Source of the DNA: Xanthomonas bromi
Lineage (GTDB): Bacteria > Pseudomonadota > Gammaproteobacteria > Xanthomonadales > Xanthomonadaceae
Assembly: GCF_900092025.1 (NCBI RefSeq)
Contig: NZ_FLTX01000025.1
Span: 1 to 64,000, forward strand
Length of the DNA stretch: 64,000 nucleotides
Direction of reading: 5' to 3'
In this document: positions 45,153 through 53,456 of the stretch, in pieces
Layout: each line of letters begins with the position of its first letter
Numbering within the stretch: position 1 is the first letter of the stretch
Translations under genes and position numbers: made by a program
Notes under the pieces: model-generated
The model's database searches: none
Told to the model about the DNA's origin: nothing
Seen by the model: only the letters and a program-made list of their open reading frames with translations

Positions 45153-45167
45153 GCACCAAACCCGTGC
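45153..45167. promoter_or_regulatory. possible NtrC-type enhancer dyad
   Basis: GCAC-N7-GTGC inverted repeat, similar to the NtrC consensus GCACY-N5-RGTGC but with one mismatch. It lies about 160 bases upstream of the predicted sigma-54 start, a normal enhancer distance. Other GTGC/GCAC half-sites occur around it. Confidence 0.4.
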
Positions 45168-45275
45168 GGTGCGTCGGTGCGACGTTGGCAGTTCGCGGTC
45201 ACGCCTTCGATCATCGGCACTGCGAAACGGTCTAGCGGTTTGCGCTGACTGAGAGCCATGGATCAAGGCGCTGAT

Positions 45276-46340
45276 TCAGCGCGTGTCGAACAACCGGTTG
45301 CTGCGGTGATCGCTGTCCGGCACCGCCACACCCACGCGCGCCGCGGCACGACGGTAGTTGTCCAGACGATGGATATCCCGCAGCCGCGCGATATCGTCGT
45401 CCTGGATGTCGTGCCATCCCCAGCGCTGGAACTGGCGCAGGAACCACTCACCATCCGATAGCCACGGCATGTTCACCGTGCCGTTGCGATGGAACGCGAG
45501 CGACGTCGCGGCATTCGCCGGATCATTGGCATCGGCCTCCAGACACGCGGCAAGATGCGTGGCCGACACCCCGATATGCTGCGGTTCGGCCAACCACTGC
45601 GCACACTGTGCGCGGTGGTCCGGCCCAGCATCCAGCCAGCGGCAGGCCTCCAGCACACAGGCCGTCAGCTGCTCGGGCAGCTCCGGCTGCAGGGCAGCGA
45701 ATTCACGCCGGCATGCCAGCACCTTTTCCGGATGGCCGGGCCACAGCTCGCCGCTGCGGATCACCCGTGCACCCACGCCTTGCGCCTGCGCCACGGCTGC
45801 CCATGGCTCGCCGGAGCAATAGCCATCCACCAGCCCGCTGCCCAGCGCCTCGGGCATCTGCGGTGGTGGAATGCTGAGCACATCGACATCGCGCATCGGG
45901 TCCACCCCGCCTGCGGCCAGCCAGTAATACAGCCACAACGCATGCGTGCCGGTGGGAAAGGTCTGCGCGAAGACCGCGCGTCTCCCCAGGCCGGTCAGTG
46001 CCTGCGGCAACGCCTGACCGTCTGCCAGCGCCAGCGCCAAGGCAGGCGCCAGGGTAATCGCCTGACCGTTGTGATTGAGCGTCATCAGCAAGGCCATCGC
46101 GCATTGCGGCCCGGCAATGCCCAGATCGATGGCGTACACCAGGCTGGCCAATGTGTGGGCGGCATCCACCTCGCCCGCCAGCAGTCGATCGCGCACGCCC
46201 GCCCACGAGGCCTGCCGTTGCAGATCCAGATGCAGACCGTGCGCATGGTCTAGCCCCAGCCGCTGCGCAGCCACCAGCGGGGCGCAATCGATCAGCGGCA
46301 TGTAGGCCACACGCAAGACGGGAAGGTCGGCTCGGCTCAT
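45276..46340 (-). CDS. nasS: nitrate sensor NasS (NrtA/CmpA-like, cytoplasmic)
   Basis: 354-residue protein of the NrtA/CmpA nitrate/bicarbonate-binding family. It starts directly with the mature domain (LRVAYMPLIDCAPLVAAQRLG) and has no signal peptide or lipobox, so it stays in the cytoplasm. Typical segments are LTLNHNGQAITL-like (MTLNHNGQAITLAP), TFPTGTHALWLYYWLAAGG and GYCSGEPWAAVAQAQG. In characterised systems NasS holds NasT in an inactive complex until nitrate or nitrite binds. The gene starts four bases after nasT ends, and no transporter permease or ATPase genes accompany it, which supports the sensor role over an ABC uptake role. Confidence 0.88.
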   Translation of the reverse strand: MSRADLPVLRVAYMPLIDCAPLVAAQRLGLDHAHGLHLDLQRQASWAGVRDRLLAGEVDAAHTLASLVYAIDLGIAGPQCAMALLMTLNHNGQAITLAPALALALADGQALPQALTGLGRRAVFAQTFPTGTHALWLYYWLAAGGVDPMRDVDVLSIPPPQMPEALGSGLVDGYCSGEPWAAVAQAQGVGARVIRSGELWPGHPEKVLACRREFAALQPELPEQLTACVLEACRWLDAGPDHRAQCAQWLAEPQHIGVSATHLAACLEADANDPANAATSLAFHRNGTVNMPWLSDGEWFLRQFQRWGWHDIQDDDIARLRDIHRLDNYRRAAARVGVAVPDSDHRSNRLFDTR

Positions 46341-46344
46341 CGGT

Positions 46345-46917
46345 TCATCCCAGCAATTCGGCCATGGCCACGATGCGACGCGCCACTTCGGCCAGCTTGA
46401 CGCCCTGCTTCATCGCCTGCTGGCGCAGCGCGGCATAGGCATCGGCCTCGCTGAGGCCGCGTTTTTCCATCAGCAGACCCTTGGCGCGGTCGATTTGTTT
46501 GCGGTCCTGCAAGGCCTGCTGGACGTCGTCCAGGCGCTTGCGCATGCTGCTTTCGTGGGCAAACCGCGCCAGCGCCACCTGCACGATCGGCGCCAACCGC
46601 GCCGGCGCCAGGCCATCGACCACATACGCGGTGACACCCGCACCGACCGCGGCATGGATCAGCGCATCGTCACCATCGCCGGAAAACATCACCACTGGTC
46701 GCGGTGCATGCGTGTGCAGCATCGACAGCTGTTCCAGGGTGTCGCGCGAGGGCGAGTCCACATCGATCACTACCACATCCGGTTGCTGGCTCTGTACCGC
46801 ATGCAGCAACGCACCCACCGAGGCCACATCGTCGAGCACCGTGTAGCCCGCGCGCGTCAGCGCCTGGCGCAGTTGCCCGATTGGCTTTTCGGTATCGTTG
46901 ACCAGCAAAACACGCAT
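46345..46917 (-). CDS. nasT: ANTAR-domain antiterminator NasT
   Basis: 190-residue receiver-ANTAR protein. The receiver (1-120) has Asp52 in VVIDVDSP, but the conserved Lys-Pro near its end is replaced by VVDGLAP, so phosphorylation may not be the signal. The C-terminal ANTAR domain (RKQIDRAKGLLMEKRGLSEADAYAALRQQAM) binds RNA hairpins with A..G.. hexaloops. The ATG at 46917 begins the receiver; the upstream frame is unlike the family. It is co-transcribed with nasS and lies upstream of the leader it should act on. Expected role: relieve termination before narK when NasS senses nitrate. Confidence 0.92.
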   Translation of the reverse strand: MRVLLVNDTEKPIGQLRQALTRAGYTVLDDVASVGALLHAVQSQQPDVVVIDVDSPSRDTLEQLSMLHTHAPRPVVMFSGDGDDALIHAAVGAGVTAYVVDGLAPARLAPIVQVALARFAHESSMRKRLDDVQQALQDRKQIDRAKGLLMEKRGLSEADAYAALRQQAMKQGVKLAEVARRIVAMAELLG

Positions 46918-47002
46918 TGGCGGCAGCGAGGCGTGTGGACGTGATCCGATGGTGCCATGCAACATGCCATTGGTGCGAGTCATCATTTCTGGGAGTGAAC
47001 CG

Positions 47003-48007
47003 ATGCCGTTGTTTCCGTTGTTCGCCAATCTGCAGGGGCGCGCCGTGCTGGTGATCGGTGGCGGCGAGGTCGCCACGCGCAAGGTGCTGGCACTGCTCAA
47101 GGCCGGTGCGCAGATTCGTCTGTATGCGCATGCGCTCTCGCCCGAGCTTGCGGAGCTGATGCAGGCCGGCCGCTTCGAGCAACTGGATGACGAATTCGAT
47201 CCTGCCTGGATCGACACGGTATGGCTGGTGGTCGCCGCCACCGACGACGCCGACTTGAATCAGCGCGTGGCCGCCGCCGCAGGCGCGCGTCAGCGCTTGG
47301 TCAACGTGGTGGACGATGCCGAGCTATCCACCTATCAGGTGCCGGCGATCGTGGACCGCGCCCCGTTGATCGTCGCCATCTCTTCGGCGGGCGCCGCGCC
47401 GATGTTGGCGCGGCGTCTGCGCGAGCGGCTTGAGCGCGAACTGGATGCATCGGTTGGCCGTTTCGCGGGGTTGTTTGCGCAGTACCGCGAGCGCATCCGC
47501 AGCCAGTTTCCTGACATGAACCGGCGCCGCCGCTGGTTCGATCAAGTGATCGATGGGCAAGTGCCGTTGCTGCTGCAAGCCGGCGAAGATGTCGCAGCCG
47601 AAGCCGCCTTCAACGCGGCGTTGGACGACGCTGGCGCCGTCCCGGCGCGCGGCAGCGTGCAATTGGTCGGCACCGGTCCCGGCGATCCGGGGCTGCTGAC
47701 GTTAAAAGCGTTGCGTGCCATGAATCTTGCCGATGTGCTGCTGATTGACGCGGAGGTACCGGACGCGATCCTCGAACTGGCACGCCGCGACGCCTCGCGG
47801 CGCGCCCTGCCGTCCGAGCCGCAGGCACAACATGCGCTACTGGTGGAACTGGCAAGTGAAGGCCTGCAGGTGGTCGCACTGCGCAGCGGCACCGGCTACT
47901 GCCCTATGCTAGCGGCCCCGATCGAAGCCGCGCTGCAATCACGCGGACTGGCCTGCGAGCGGGTGCCGGGAATTTGCACCGAACGGTGCAAGCAGGTCAC
48001 GCCGTGA
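47003..48007 (+). CDS. cysG: siroheme synthase (dehydrogenase/ferrochelatase) with vestigial SUMT segment
   Basis: 334 residues. The N-terminal 210 form precorrin-2 dehydrogenase/sirohydrochlorin ferrochelatase (VLVIGGGEVATRKVLALLKAGA, LVVAATDDADLNQRVAAAA, NVVDDAELSTYQVPAIVDRAPLIVAISSAG). From about residue 217 a SUMT-like segment begins (GTGPGDPGLLTLKALRAMNLADVLLIDAEV) but stops after 118 residues at PGI. The VGKRxG motif is missing and the GGDPFIFGR motif is changed to RSGTGYCPM. The start at 47003 has GGGAG about eight bases upstream. The methyltransferase step must therefore come from CobA. It is transcribed divergently from nasT with only 85 bases between. Confidence 0.9.
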   Translation: MPLFPLFANLQGRAVLVIGGGEVATRKVLALLKAGAQIRLYAHALSPELAELMQAGRFEQLDDEFDPAWIDTVWLVVAATDDADLNQRVAAAAGARQRLVNVVDDAELSTYQVPAIVDRAPLIVAISSAGAAPMLARRLRERLERELDASVGRFAGLFAQYRERIRSQFPDMNRRRRWFDQVIDGQVPLLLQAGEDVAAEAAFNAALDDAGAVPARGSVQLVGTGPGDPGLLTLKALRAMNLADVLLIDAEVPDAILELARRDASRRALPSEPQAQHALLVELASEGLQVVALRSGTGYCPMLAAPIEAALQSRGLACERVPGICTERCKQVTP

Positions 48008-48273
48008 CTACGGGCGGCCCACATACACGATGACGCAGTGACCAGGCAGACGCGGTCGGTAATCGGAGTGCGCATATATCGCACTTGGACTGCAGCTCCT
48101 GAGTGCCCTCCGCCCCCGCCCGACGACTGCCCACTGCGTTTTTTGCCGCTCCAATTCGCAAATCGACTGCAGACTTGTTGGTGCTGAGCAGACCGCAGAC
48201 TGCGCGCTTAACGCACCCCATCGCTGTGTAGGACAGTCGCACCGATGCAGCAACGGTGCATCAACGCGTCAAC

Positions 48274-48636
48274 TCACTGCTTCGAGAACCGCTTGCGTGC
48301 ACTGTCGCGCACATCGATATCGAAGGTGACGCGCAGCGCCATGGTTTCGGCATGCCCGGCACCCGCATCAAACGTGAAGCTCAAGCCCTCGCGACTAGGC
48401 AACTGGCGTGCATGCTCTTCGAGCGCGCCGCGTGGTACCAGCAACTGCCAATGGTCTGTGGCGCAATTGCACGCGGCGTGACCGCCGGTCAGGCTCACGC
48501 TATGCCGCACCAGCCGCGCACCCTGCCCGCTTGGCAGCCGGCTCGCATTGTCGACCGTGCGCCCGGCCAGCAGTTCGGCCAGCTCTGCTTCGTCGATACG
48601 GAATCGCACCTGCTGGCCTTCAATCTGGATTTTCAT
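48274..48636 (-). CDS. small DUF7009-like protein linked to mobA
   Basis: 120-residue protein starting MKIQIEGQQVRFRIDEAELAEL, then short strands (LVRHSVSL, HWQLLVPRGALEEHARQ, LSFTFDAG, LRVTFDIDV). It resembles small beta-rich proteins of the DUF7009 group. Its start lies 17 bases inside the end of mobA, so the two are coupled. Function is unknown; the position suggests a link to molybdenum cofactor or nitrate metabolism. Confidence 0.75.
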   Translation of the reverse strand: MKIQIEGQQVRFRIDEAELAELLAGRTVDNASRLPSGQGARLVRHSVSLTGGHAACNCATDHWQLLVPRGALEEHARQLPSREGLSFTFDAGAGHAETMALRVTFDIDVRDSARKRFSKQ

Positions 48637-49189
48637 GGATCAGCTCATTCCACTGCTCGGGCGTGTTGCAATTGACGAACGCGGCACGTTCACTGGCGGT
48701 GACAGCCACGCGATGGCACTGCAGTGAACGCTGCAAGGCGCGCAGCGAGCGCGACGATGCAGCGCCGGCCATCAGTGCGGCCAAGGTCTCACGCACGCCG
48801 GCATCGATGCGCAGGCACATCGGCAGCATCTGATCCTCGAAGGCCACGCAGCGGTGCTGCGACGGCGCCAGCAGTTTGCTCAGCAACGCGGCCGACAGCA
48901 GCGGCATATCCACCGGCACCACCACCAGCGTGGTTGCGTCGGCCACGCGCGCGATCACGCTGGCAAGCCCACCGAGCGGCCCCAGATCGGGCTGTGCATC
49001 GGCAATGCCGGCATAGTCGGGCCGGTCGCCACTGACCAAGACGTGCTGCGCGCCCGCCTCGCGCAGCAGCGCCTGCATCTGTTCGAGCAACGGGCGCCCA
49101 TGCCAGCGCAACAACGCCTTGTCCTGCCCCATACGCGACGAACGCCCGCCGGCCAGCACCACACCCGTCCACGGTTGCATCGTCGTCAT
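48620..49189 (-). CDS. mobA: molybdenum cofactor guanylyltransferase
   Basis: 189-residue nucleotidyltransferase that attaches GMP to molybdopterin, making the MGD cofactor needed by NasA-type reductases. The signature VVLAGGRSSRMGQDKALL is at the N-terminus, with PLGGLASVIARV and VVVPVDMPLLSAALL following. It lies between moeA (38 bases upstream) and the DUF7009-like gene (overlapping), in one minus-strand group. Confidence 0.93.
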   Translation of the reverse strand: MTTMQPWTGVVLAGGRSSRMGQDKALLRWHGRPLLEQMQALLREAGAQHVLVSGDRPDYAGIADAQPDLGPLGGLASVIARVADATTLVVVPVDMPLLSAALLSKLLAPSQHRCVAFEDQMLPMCLRIDAGVRETLAALMAGAASSRSLRALQRSLQCHRVAVTASERAAFVNCNTPEQWNELIHENPD

Positions 49190-49226
49190 GCGATAGCCCG
49201 AGGTGCCATGTCACGCAAAGGCATGT

Positions 49227-50480
49227 TCACAGCGCGATGGCCGGCGCAGCCGGTTGCAGATGGCCCAAGCCGAAGACCTCTGCACCTGTGCTCGGCGCGG
49301 CGCCTTCGTCCTGCGGCTCCAGCACCGCCCAGACGTTGGCGTGCAGCAACGCTGACACACGAAAGGATTCCTGCTGCGGCAGGATCTGCACAGACAGCTC
49401 CCCGACTGCACTGCACAGCAGCCGCGCCCGCAGATGCTGCCGCCAGAGCGGGCGTGCCTGCATTGGCGTTTCCAGCGCCACGCGCAAGCCGCGCTCGGCC
49501 GGCATCCCTGATAAACCACGCAATGCCGGCTCGACGAAAAAACGCAGCCCGGCCGCACTGGCCATCGGATTACCGGGCAAACCGACGTACAGCACACCAT
49601 CGGCGAAGCGTGCCAACAAAACCGGCTTGCCTGGCCGCACCGCAACCTTGTGAAACAGCAACGCGGCAGCATGGCGTGCCAACGCATCCGGGATGAAATC
49701 ATAACGACCGCGCGAGACCGCGCCCGTGCTCAGGATGAGATCGGCACCGGCACTGCGGGCTTGCGCCAGCGCCGCATCGAACGCCGCATCGTCATCGCCC
49801 ACCTGCCCCCTCCATACGACATCGGCACCGGCCGCGCGCAACTGACTCAGCAGATAACTGCTGGTGCCGTCGCGGATCTGGCCAGGCTGCAAGGTTTGCG
49901 CGGGGTCACCGATCAACTCGCGTCCCGTGGCGATCAAGGCCACGCGCGGTCGCCGCACCACTTGCACGCGCGCGCAGCCCAACCCCGCCAGCAGCATCAG
50001 ATGCGCACCGCGCAGCACGGTGCCGGACTCGATCACACAGTCGTTCAAGCGCACATCTTCGCCGCGACGACGGATGTGCTGGCCCACACGCACCGGCTGA
50101 CGTAAGCGGATGCGGCCAGGGCGTTCGCCGTCGTGTTCGAGAATCTGCACCTGCTCGATCGGCACCACCGCATCGGCACCGACCGGCATGCCGGCACCTG
50201 TCATGATTTCCCAGGCCGTGGCTATCGCGGCCGCACCAGCATCCTGCCCGGCTGCAACGGTGCCGCCCACCACGTAGTCGCTGTCTGCCAAGGCGCCGGC
50301 ACCGGCAGTGGCCAGCGCGAATCCATCCATCGCGCTGTTATCGAAGGGCGGCAACTCGGCCGGGCTCGACAAGGCCTCGGCAAGCACCCGGCCTTCGGCA
50401 TCGGCGCACGCCACCCACTCGCTGGCAAGCGTTGCGACGTGCGCGTGGACCAGCGCGAGTGCTTCGGCATAACTGATCAT
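49227..50480 (-). CDS. moeA: molybdopterin molybdenumtransferase, paralogue 1
   Basis: 417-residue MoeA-type enzyme inserting molybdate into adenylated molybdopterin. Clear segments are PPFDNSAMDGFALA near residue 45, IMTGAGMPVGADAVVPIE, and KPVLLARFADGVLYVGLPGNPMAS in the C-terminal half. The usual GGVSxGxxD loop reads TGAVSRGRYDF, a deviation not seen in the second paralogue of this window, so the two may have diverged in function. The ATG at 50480 is preferred to a TTG at 50486. Confidence 0.9.
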   Translation of the reverse strand: MISYAEALALVHAHVATLASEWVACADAEGRVLAEALSSPAELPPFDNSAMDGFALATAGAGALADSDYVVGGTVAAGQDAGAAAIATAWEIMTGAGMPVGADAVVPIEQVQILEHDGERPGRIRLRQPVRVGQHIRRRGEDVRLNDCVIESGTVLRGAHLMLLAGLGCARVQVVRRPRVALIATGRELIGDPAQTLQPGQIRDGTSSYLLSQLRAAGADVVWRGQVGDDDAAFDAALAQARSAGADLILSTGAVSRGRYDFIPDALARHAAALLFHKVAVRPGKPVLLARFADGVLYVGLPGNPMASAAGLRFFVEPALRGLSGMPAERGLRVALETPMQARPLWRQHLRARLLCSAVGELSVQILPQQESFRVSALLHANVWAVLEPQDEGAAPSTGAEVFGLGHLQPAAPAIAL

Positions 50481-50689
50481 GTGCAAGACAGTGCCGACCG
50501 ATGGATGACCGGGCTAGGATACCGGCCCCTGGCGTAGCAGGTACAGGCGCAGCCGTCGCAGCAGCGCAGCGTTCGCGTCACCAAAGCCCGCCTCACGCAC
50601 TGCACACCACGCTTGAAGCTGCTCAAGCAGATGCGGACAGTGCGCGTTGCAAGGTCGCAGACCGCACTTGAGTGCAACTGCAGCGAATG

Positions 50690-51076
50690 CAATTCGTCAA
50701 CTCTGTGGGCTGGCTCGCCAGCGTCACCCTGATCGCTACGTTAATCCGGCAGACCTACAAACCATCGTGCTCCGACGCCGCGCATGGCGTCTCGCGCTGG
50801 TTGTTCCTCTGCCAGGTCAGCGCCTCGGTGCTGTTGATCGTGTACAACTATTTCGTTGGCAACATGGTGTTTATCGTCAGCAATGCGCTGATCCTGCTGC
50901 CGATAAATACCGGCTACGAAATGCAGCGATTCAAGTGCCGCAAGCTGGAGTGCGCTGCTTGGATGTGTGGCGTGGATAACGCCTGCAGGCTGGTTGAGAT
51001 TGTCAGCTTTTCTTTTTCGAAGGTTTCCGCGGTGTCGCCGATGCAGTTGCCGCCGTCTTCCCAACGATCTTCTTGA
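50690..51076 (+). CDS. SemiSWEET / PQ-loop-like small membrane protein
   Basis: 128 residues with three hydrophobic helices in the first 85: VGWLASVTLIATLI, GVSRWLFLCQVSASVLLIVYNYFVG and MVFIVSNALILLPINTGY. This is the helix order and spacing of SemiSWEET sugar transporters, which act as dimers. The usual Pro-Gln pair in helix 1 reads RQ. The last 40 residues are hydrophilic, and the final 74 bases overlap the 3' end of xthA on the other strand, so that tail may not be conserved. The start could be the ATG at 50690 or one at 50672. Substrate unknown. Confidence 0.6.
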   Translation, partial: QFVNSVGWLASVTLIATLIRQTYKPSCSDAAHGVSRWLFLCQVSASVLLIVYNYFVGNMVFIVSNALILLPINTGYEMQRFKCRKLECAAWMCGVDNACRLVEIVSFSFSKVSAVSPMQLPPSSQRSS

Positions 51077-51992
51077 CGGCGTCCTTGGCAGCGGCAGTAG
51101 GGATCTTCTTGGCTGCTGCCCTGCGCACAGGCTTCCTCGCCGCTGCCGGCTTCCGCGCCTGCTCAGCGGGCTGCGCATCCATCGCTGAGTGACCTGGCGC
51201 ATCCGGCACGCGCAGGCTGATCCAGGTGGGCGCATGGTCGCTGGCCTTTTCCAGCGCACGTACCCACGTGTCGACACCGGCATCCTGCAAGCCGGGCGCC
51301 AGGTTGCGATTGAGCAGCAGATGGTCGATGCGCAAACCGCGATCGCGCGCGAAGTGCTGGCGGAAGTAATCCCAGAACGTGTAGCGGGTTGCATCGCCAT
51401 GCACTTCCAGCAAGCTGTCGGTCCAACCCTGCGCTAGCAGCGTCCGATACGCATCGCGACTCTCCGGCTGCAACAAGGCATCCTTCCGCCAGCCCTTGGG
51501 GTCGTAAATATCCGCATCGGTTGGCATCACATTGAAGTCGCCGATCAGCGCGACCGGATGCGGTAGATCCACCAACGTTGCCACATGCCGGATCAAGCGT
51601 TCGAACCACGCAAGCTTGTAGTCGAACTTCGGACCGGGCTGCGGGTTGCCATTGGGCAGATACAGGCAGGCCACCACCACACCGTGAATTGCCGCTTCCA
51701 GATAGCGGCTCTGCGTATCGTCCGGGTCCCAGGGCAATCGGCGACGAATCTCCACCGGCTCGGCATCACGTGCGAGCAAGGCAACGCCATTCCAGGATTT
51801 CTCACCCTGCCAGATCGCCCCGTAGCCGGCAGCGCGGATCGCCTCCTCCGGAAATGCAGCTCGCGTCGATTTCAATTCCTGCAGGCCCACGATATCCGGC
51901 TGCTCGCGCCGCAGCCATTCCAGCAAGTGCGGCAGACGGCTGGCGATGCCATTGACGTTGAAGGTTGCGATCTTGCGTGTGGTGGCTGACAT
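51003..51992 (-). CDS. xthA: exodeoxyribonuclease III with a basic C-terminal tail
   Basis: 329 residues. The first 262 are a normal ExoIII/AP endonuclease: ATFNVNGIASRLPHLLEWL, Glu in VGLQELKS, NGVALLAR, the GDFNVMPTD catalytic Asp-Asn, and the C-terminal SDHAPTWISL Asp-His. It repairs abasic sites and degrades 3' ends. From about residue 263 there is an extra 67-residue tail rich in Lys, Ala, Arg and Pro (ARKPVRRAAAKKIP, ending in KKKS) that looks disordered and DNA-binding. E. coli XthA lacks it. The ATG at 51992 begins the catalytic domain. Confidence 0.93.
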   Translation of the reverse strand: MSATTRKIATFNVNGIASRLPHLLEWLRREQPDIVGLQELKSTRAAFPEEAIRAAGYGAIWQGEKSWNGVALLARDAEPVEIRRRLPWDPDDTQSRYLEAAIHGVVVACLYLPNGNPQPGPKFDYKLAWFERLIRHVATLVDLPHPVALIGDFNVMPTDADIYDPKGWRKDALLQPESRDAYRTLLAQGWTDSLLEVHGDATRYTFWDYFRQHFARDRGLRIDHLLLNRNLAPGLQDAGVDTWVRALEKASDHAPTWISLRVPDAPGHSAMDAQPAEQARKPAAARKPVRRAAAKKIPTAAAKDAVKKIVGKTAATASATPRKPSKKKS

Positions 51993-52281
51993 GGTCTGCG
52001 AGCGGCCGCTTCCGTGGTGCGTCAGCATGAGCGCAGCGCTATGAAGCCGGTGCCCAAGCGAGGTGAAGCCACGCTGCGCGCGTCTGCCTACGCTCACACC
52101 TCGCGCACCGCTGGCACCCTTGGCTTGGGACACACGCACCACGTGGAACTACCGTGCGACGCTCGACATTATTGATCGGCCTTGCGCCGCGCTCATGACG
52201 CGGCTTTCATCGGCCGCTCAAGTGCCTGCTTGCCTGGGAAACTCCACATCGCAGCGTCTGCATTTGCGCGACAATGGCCGC

Positions 52282-53424
52282 ATGAGCAGCCACGACATCT
52301 CTCCCGCCGACGCCCGTGCCCGCGCCTTGCAAGGCGCCCTGCTGATCGACATCCGCCAATTGCATGAGCGCGCAAGCGGCCAGGCCGAAGGCGCATTGGC
52401 CATCGCACAGAACGCCCTGGAAACGGAGCCCGAACTGCACCTGCCCGAACAGGCCCGCGCAATCGTGCTGATCTGCCAGAGCGGCAAACGCTCGGCGCAG
52501 ACGGCTGCCGTCTTGCGCGCGCACGGCTATGCGCACGTGGCATCGGTGGCCGGCGGCACCAGCGCATGGGCGAGCGACGGCCTGCCGTTGGTGCACCCGA
52601 CCTTGCCGCCGGACGAGCAGGACTTTCTCGAGCGTTATTCGCGCCATCTGCGCCTGCCGCAGGTCGGTCTGGAAGGTCAGCAGCGCCTGGCGCGTGCGCG
52701 CGTGCTGCTGGTCGGCGCCGGCGGGTTGGGCTCGCCGGCAGCGTTCTACCTTGCCGCGGCAGGTGCGGGTCATCTGCGCATCGCCGACGACGATGTGGTG
52801 GAGCGCAGCAATCTGCAGCGTCAGATTCTGCACACCCAAGACAGCATCGGCACGGCCAAGGTCGACTCCGCAGCGCAGCGCATCACCGCGCTCAATCCGC
52901 GCGTTCACGTCGAAGCAGTGCAGACCCGCGTCAGTGCCGACAATGTCGAAGCGCTGCTGCAAAACGTGGATGTGGTGGTAGATGGCGCAGACAATTTTCC
53001 TGCGCGGTATCTGCTCAACGATGCCTGCGTCAAACTCGGCAAGCCACTGGTCTACGGCGCCGTGCAGCAGTTCGAGGGACAGGTGAGCGTGTTCGATGCC
53101 GGCCGCAACCGCGGTCATGCGCCGTGCTACCGCTGCCTGTTTCCCGAACCGCCGCCGCCGGAGTTCGCGCCCAGCTGTGCCGAGGCCGGCGTGCTGGGCG
53201 TCCTGCCCGGGATCATCGGTCTGTTACAAGCCACCGAAGCGATCAAATTGCTGCTCGGCATCGGCGACAGCCTGGCGGGACGTCTGCTCAGCTTCGATGC
53301 GCTTGCGATGCGCTGGCGCGAGATCCGCCTGCCGCCGGATCCGCACTGCCCGGTGTGTGCGCCCGGCGCAGCGTTTACCGGTTATGCGGATTACGCGGCG
53401 TTCTGCGGTAGTGCGGTTGGTTGA
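52282..53424 (+). CDS. moeB: rhodanese-MoeB/ThiF fusion
   Basis: 380 residues. An N-terminal rhodanese domain (1-108) has the active-site loop CQSGKRS with Cys65. The MoeB/ThiF adenylyltransferase domain follows: VGAGGLGSPAAFYLAAAG for ATP, ERSNLQRQIL with the Arg finger, VDGADNFPARYLLNDAC, zinc Cys pairs CYRC and CPVC, and the catalytic-region SCAEAGVLG. It should activate the C-terminal glycine of MoaD- or ThiS-like carriers; the rhodanese part may supply or accept the sulfur. In many relatives the rhodanese is C-terminal, so the order here is reversed. It converges on the second moeA gene. Confidence 0.92.
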   Translation: MSSHDISPADARARALQGALLIDIRQLHERASGQAEGALAIAQNALETEPELHLPEQARAIVLICQSGKRSAQTAAVLRAHGYAHVASVAGGTSAWASDGLPLVHPTLPPDEQDFLERYSRHLRLPQVGLEGQQRLARARVLLVGAGGLGSPAAFYLAAAGAGHLRIADDDVVERSNLQRQILHTQDSIGTAKVDSAAQRITALNPRVHVEAVQTRVSADNVEALLQNVDVVVDGADNFPARYLLNDACVKLGKPLVYGAVQQFEGQVSVFDAGRNRGHAPCYRCLFPEPPPPEFAPSCAEAGVLGVLPGIIGLLQATEAIKLLLGIGDSLAGRLLSFDALAMRWREIRLPPDPHCPVCAPGAAFTGYADYAAFCGSAVG

Positions 53425-53456
53425 GCGTTGTCGAGCACGGTCGATCAAGCAAGCGC

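Noticed and set aside
45276-46340. Reading the NrtA/CmpA-like protein as the binding component of a nitrate ABC transporter.
   Set aside because: It lacks a signal peptide, has no permease or ATPase neighbours, and is coupled to an ANTAR gene, all of which fit NasS instead.
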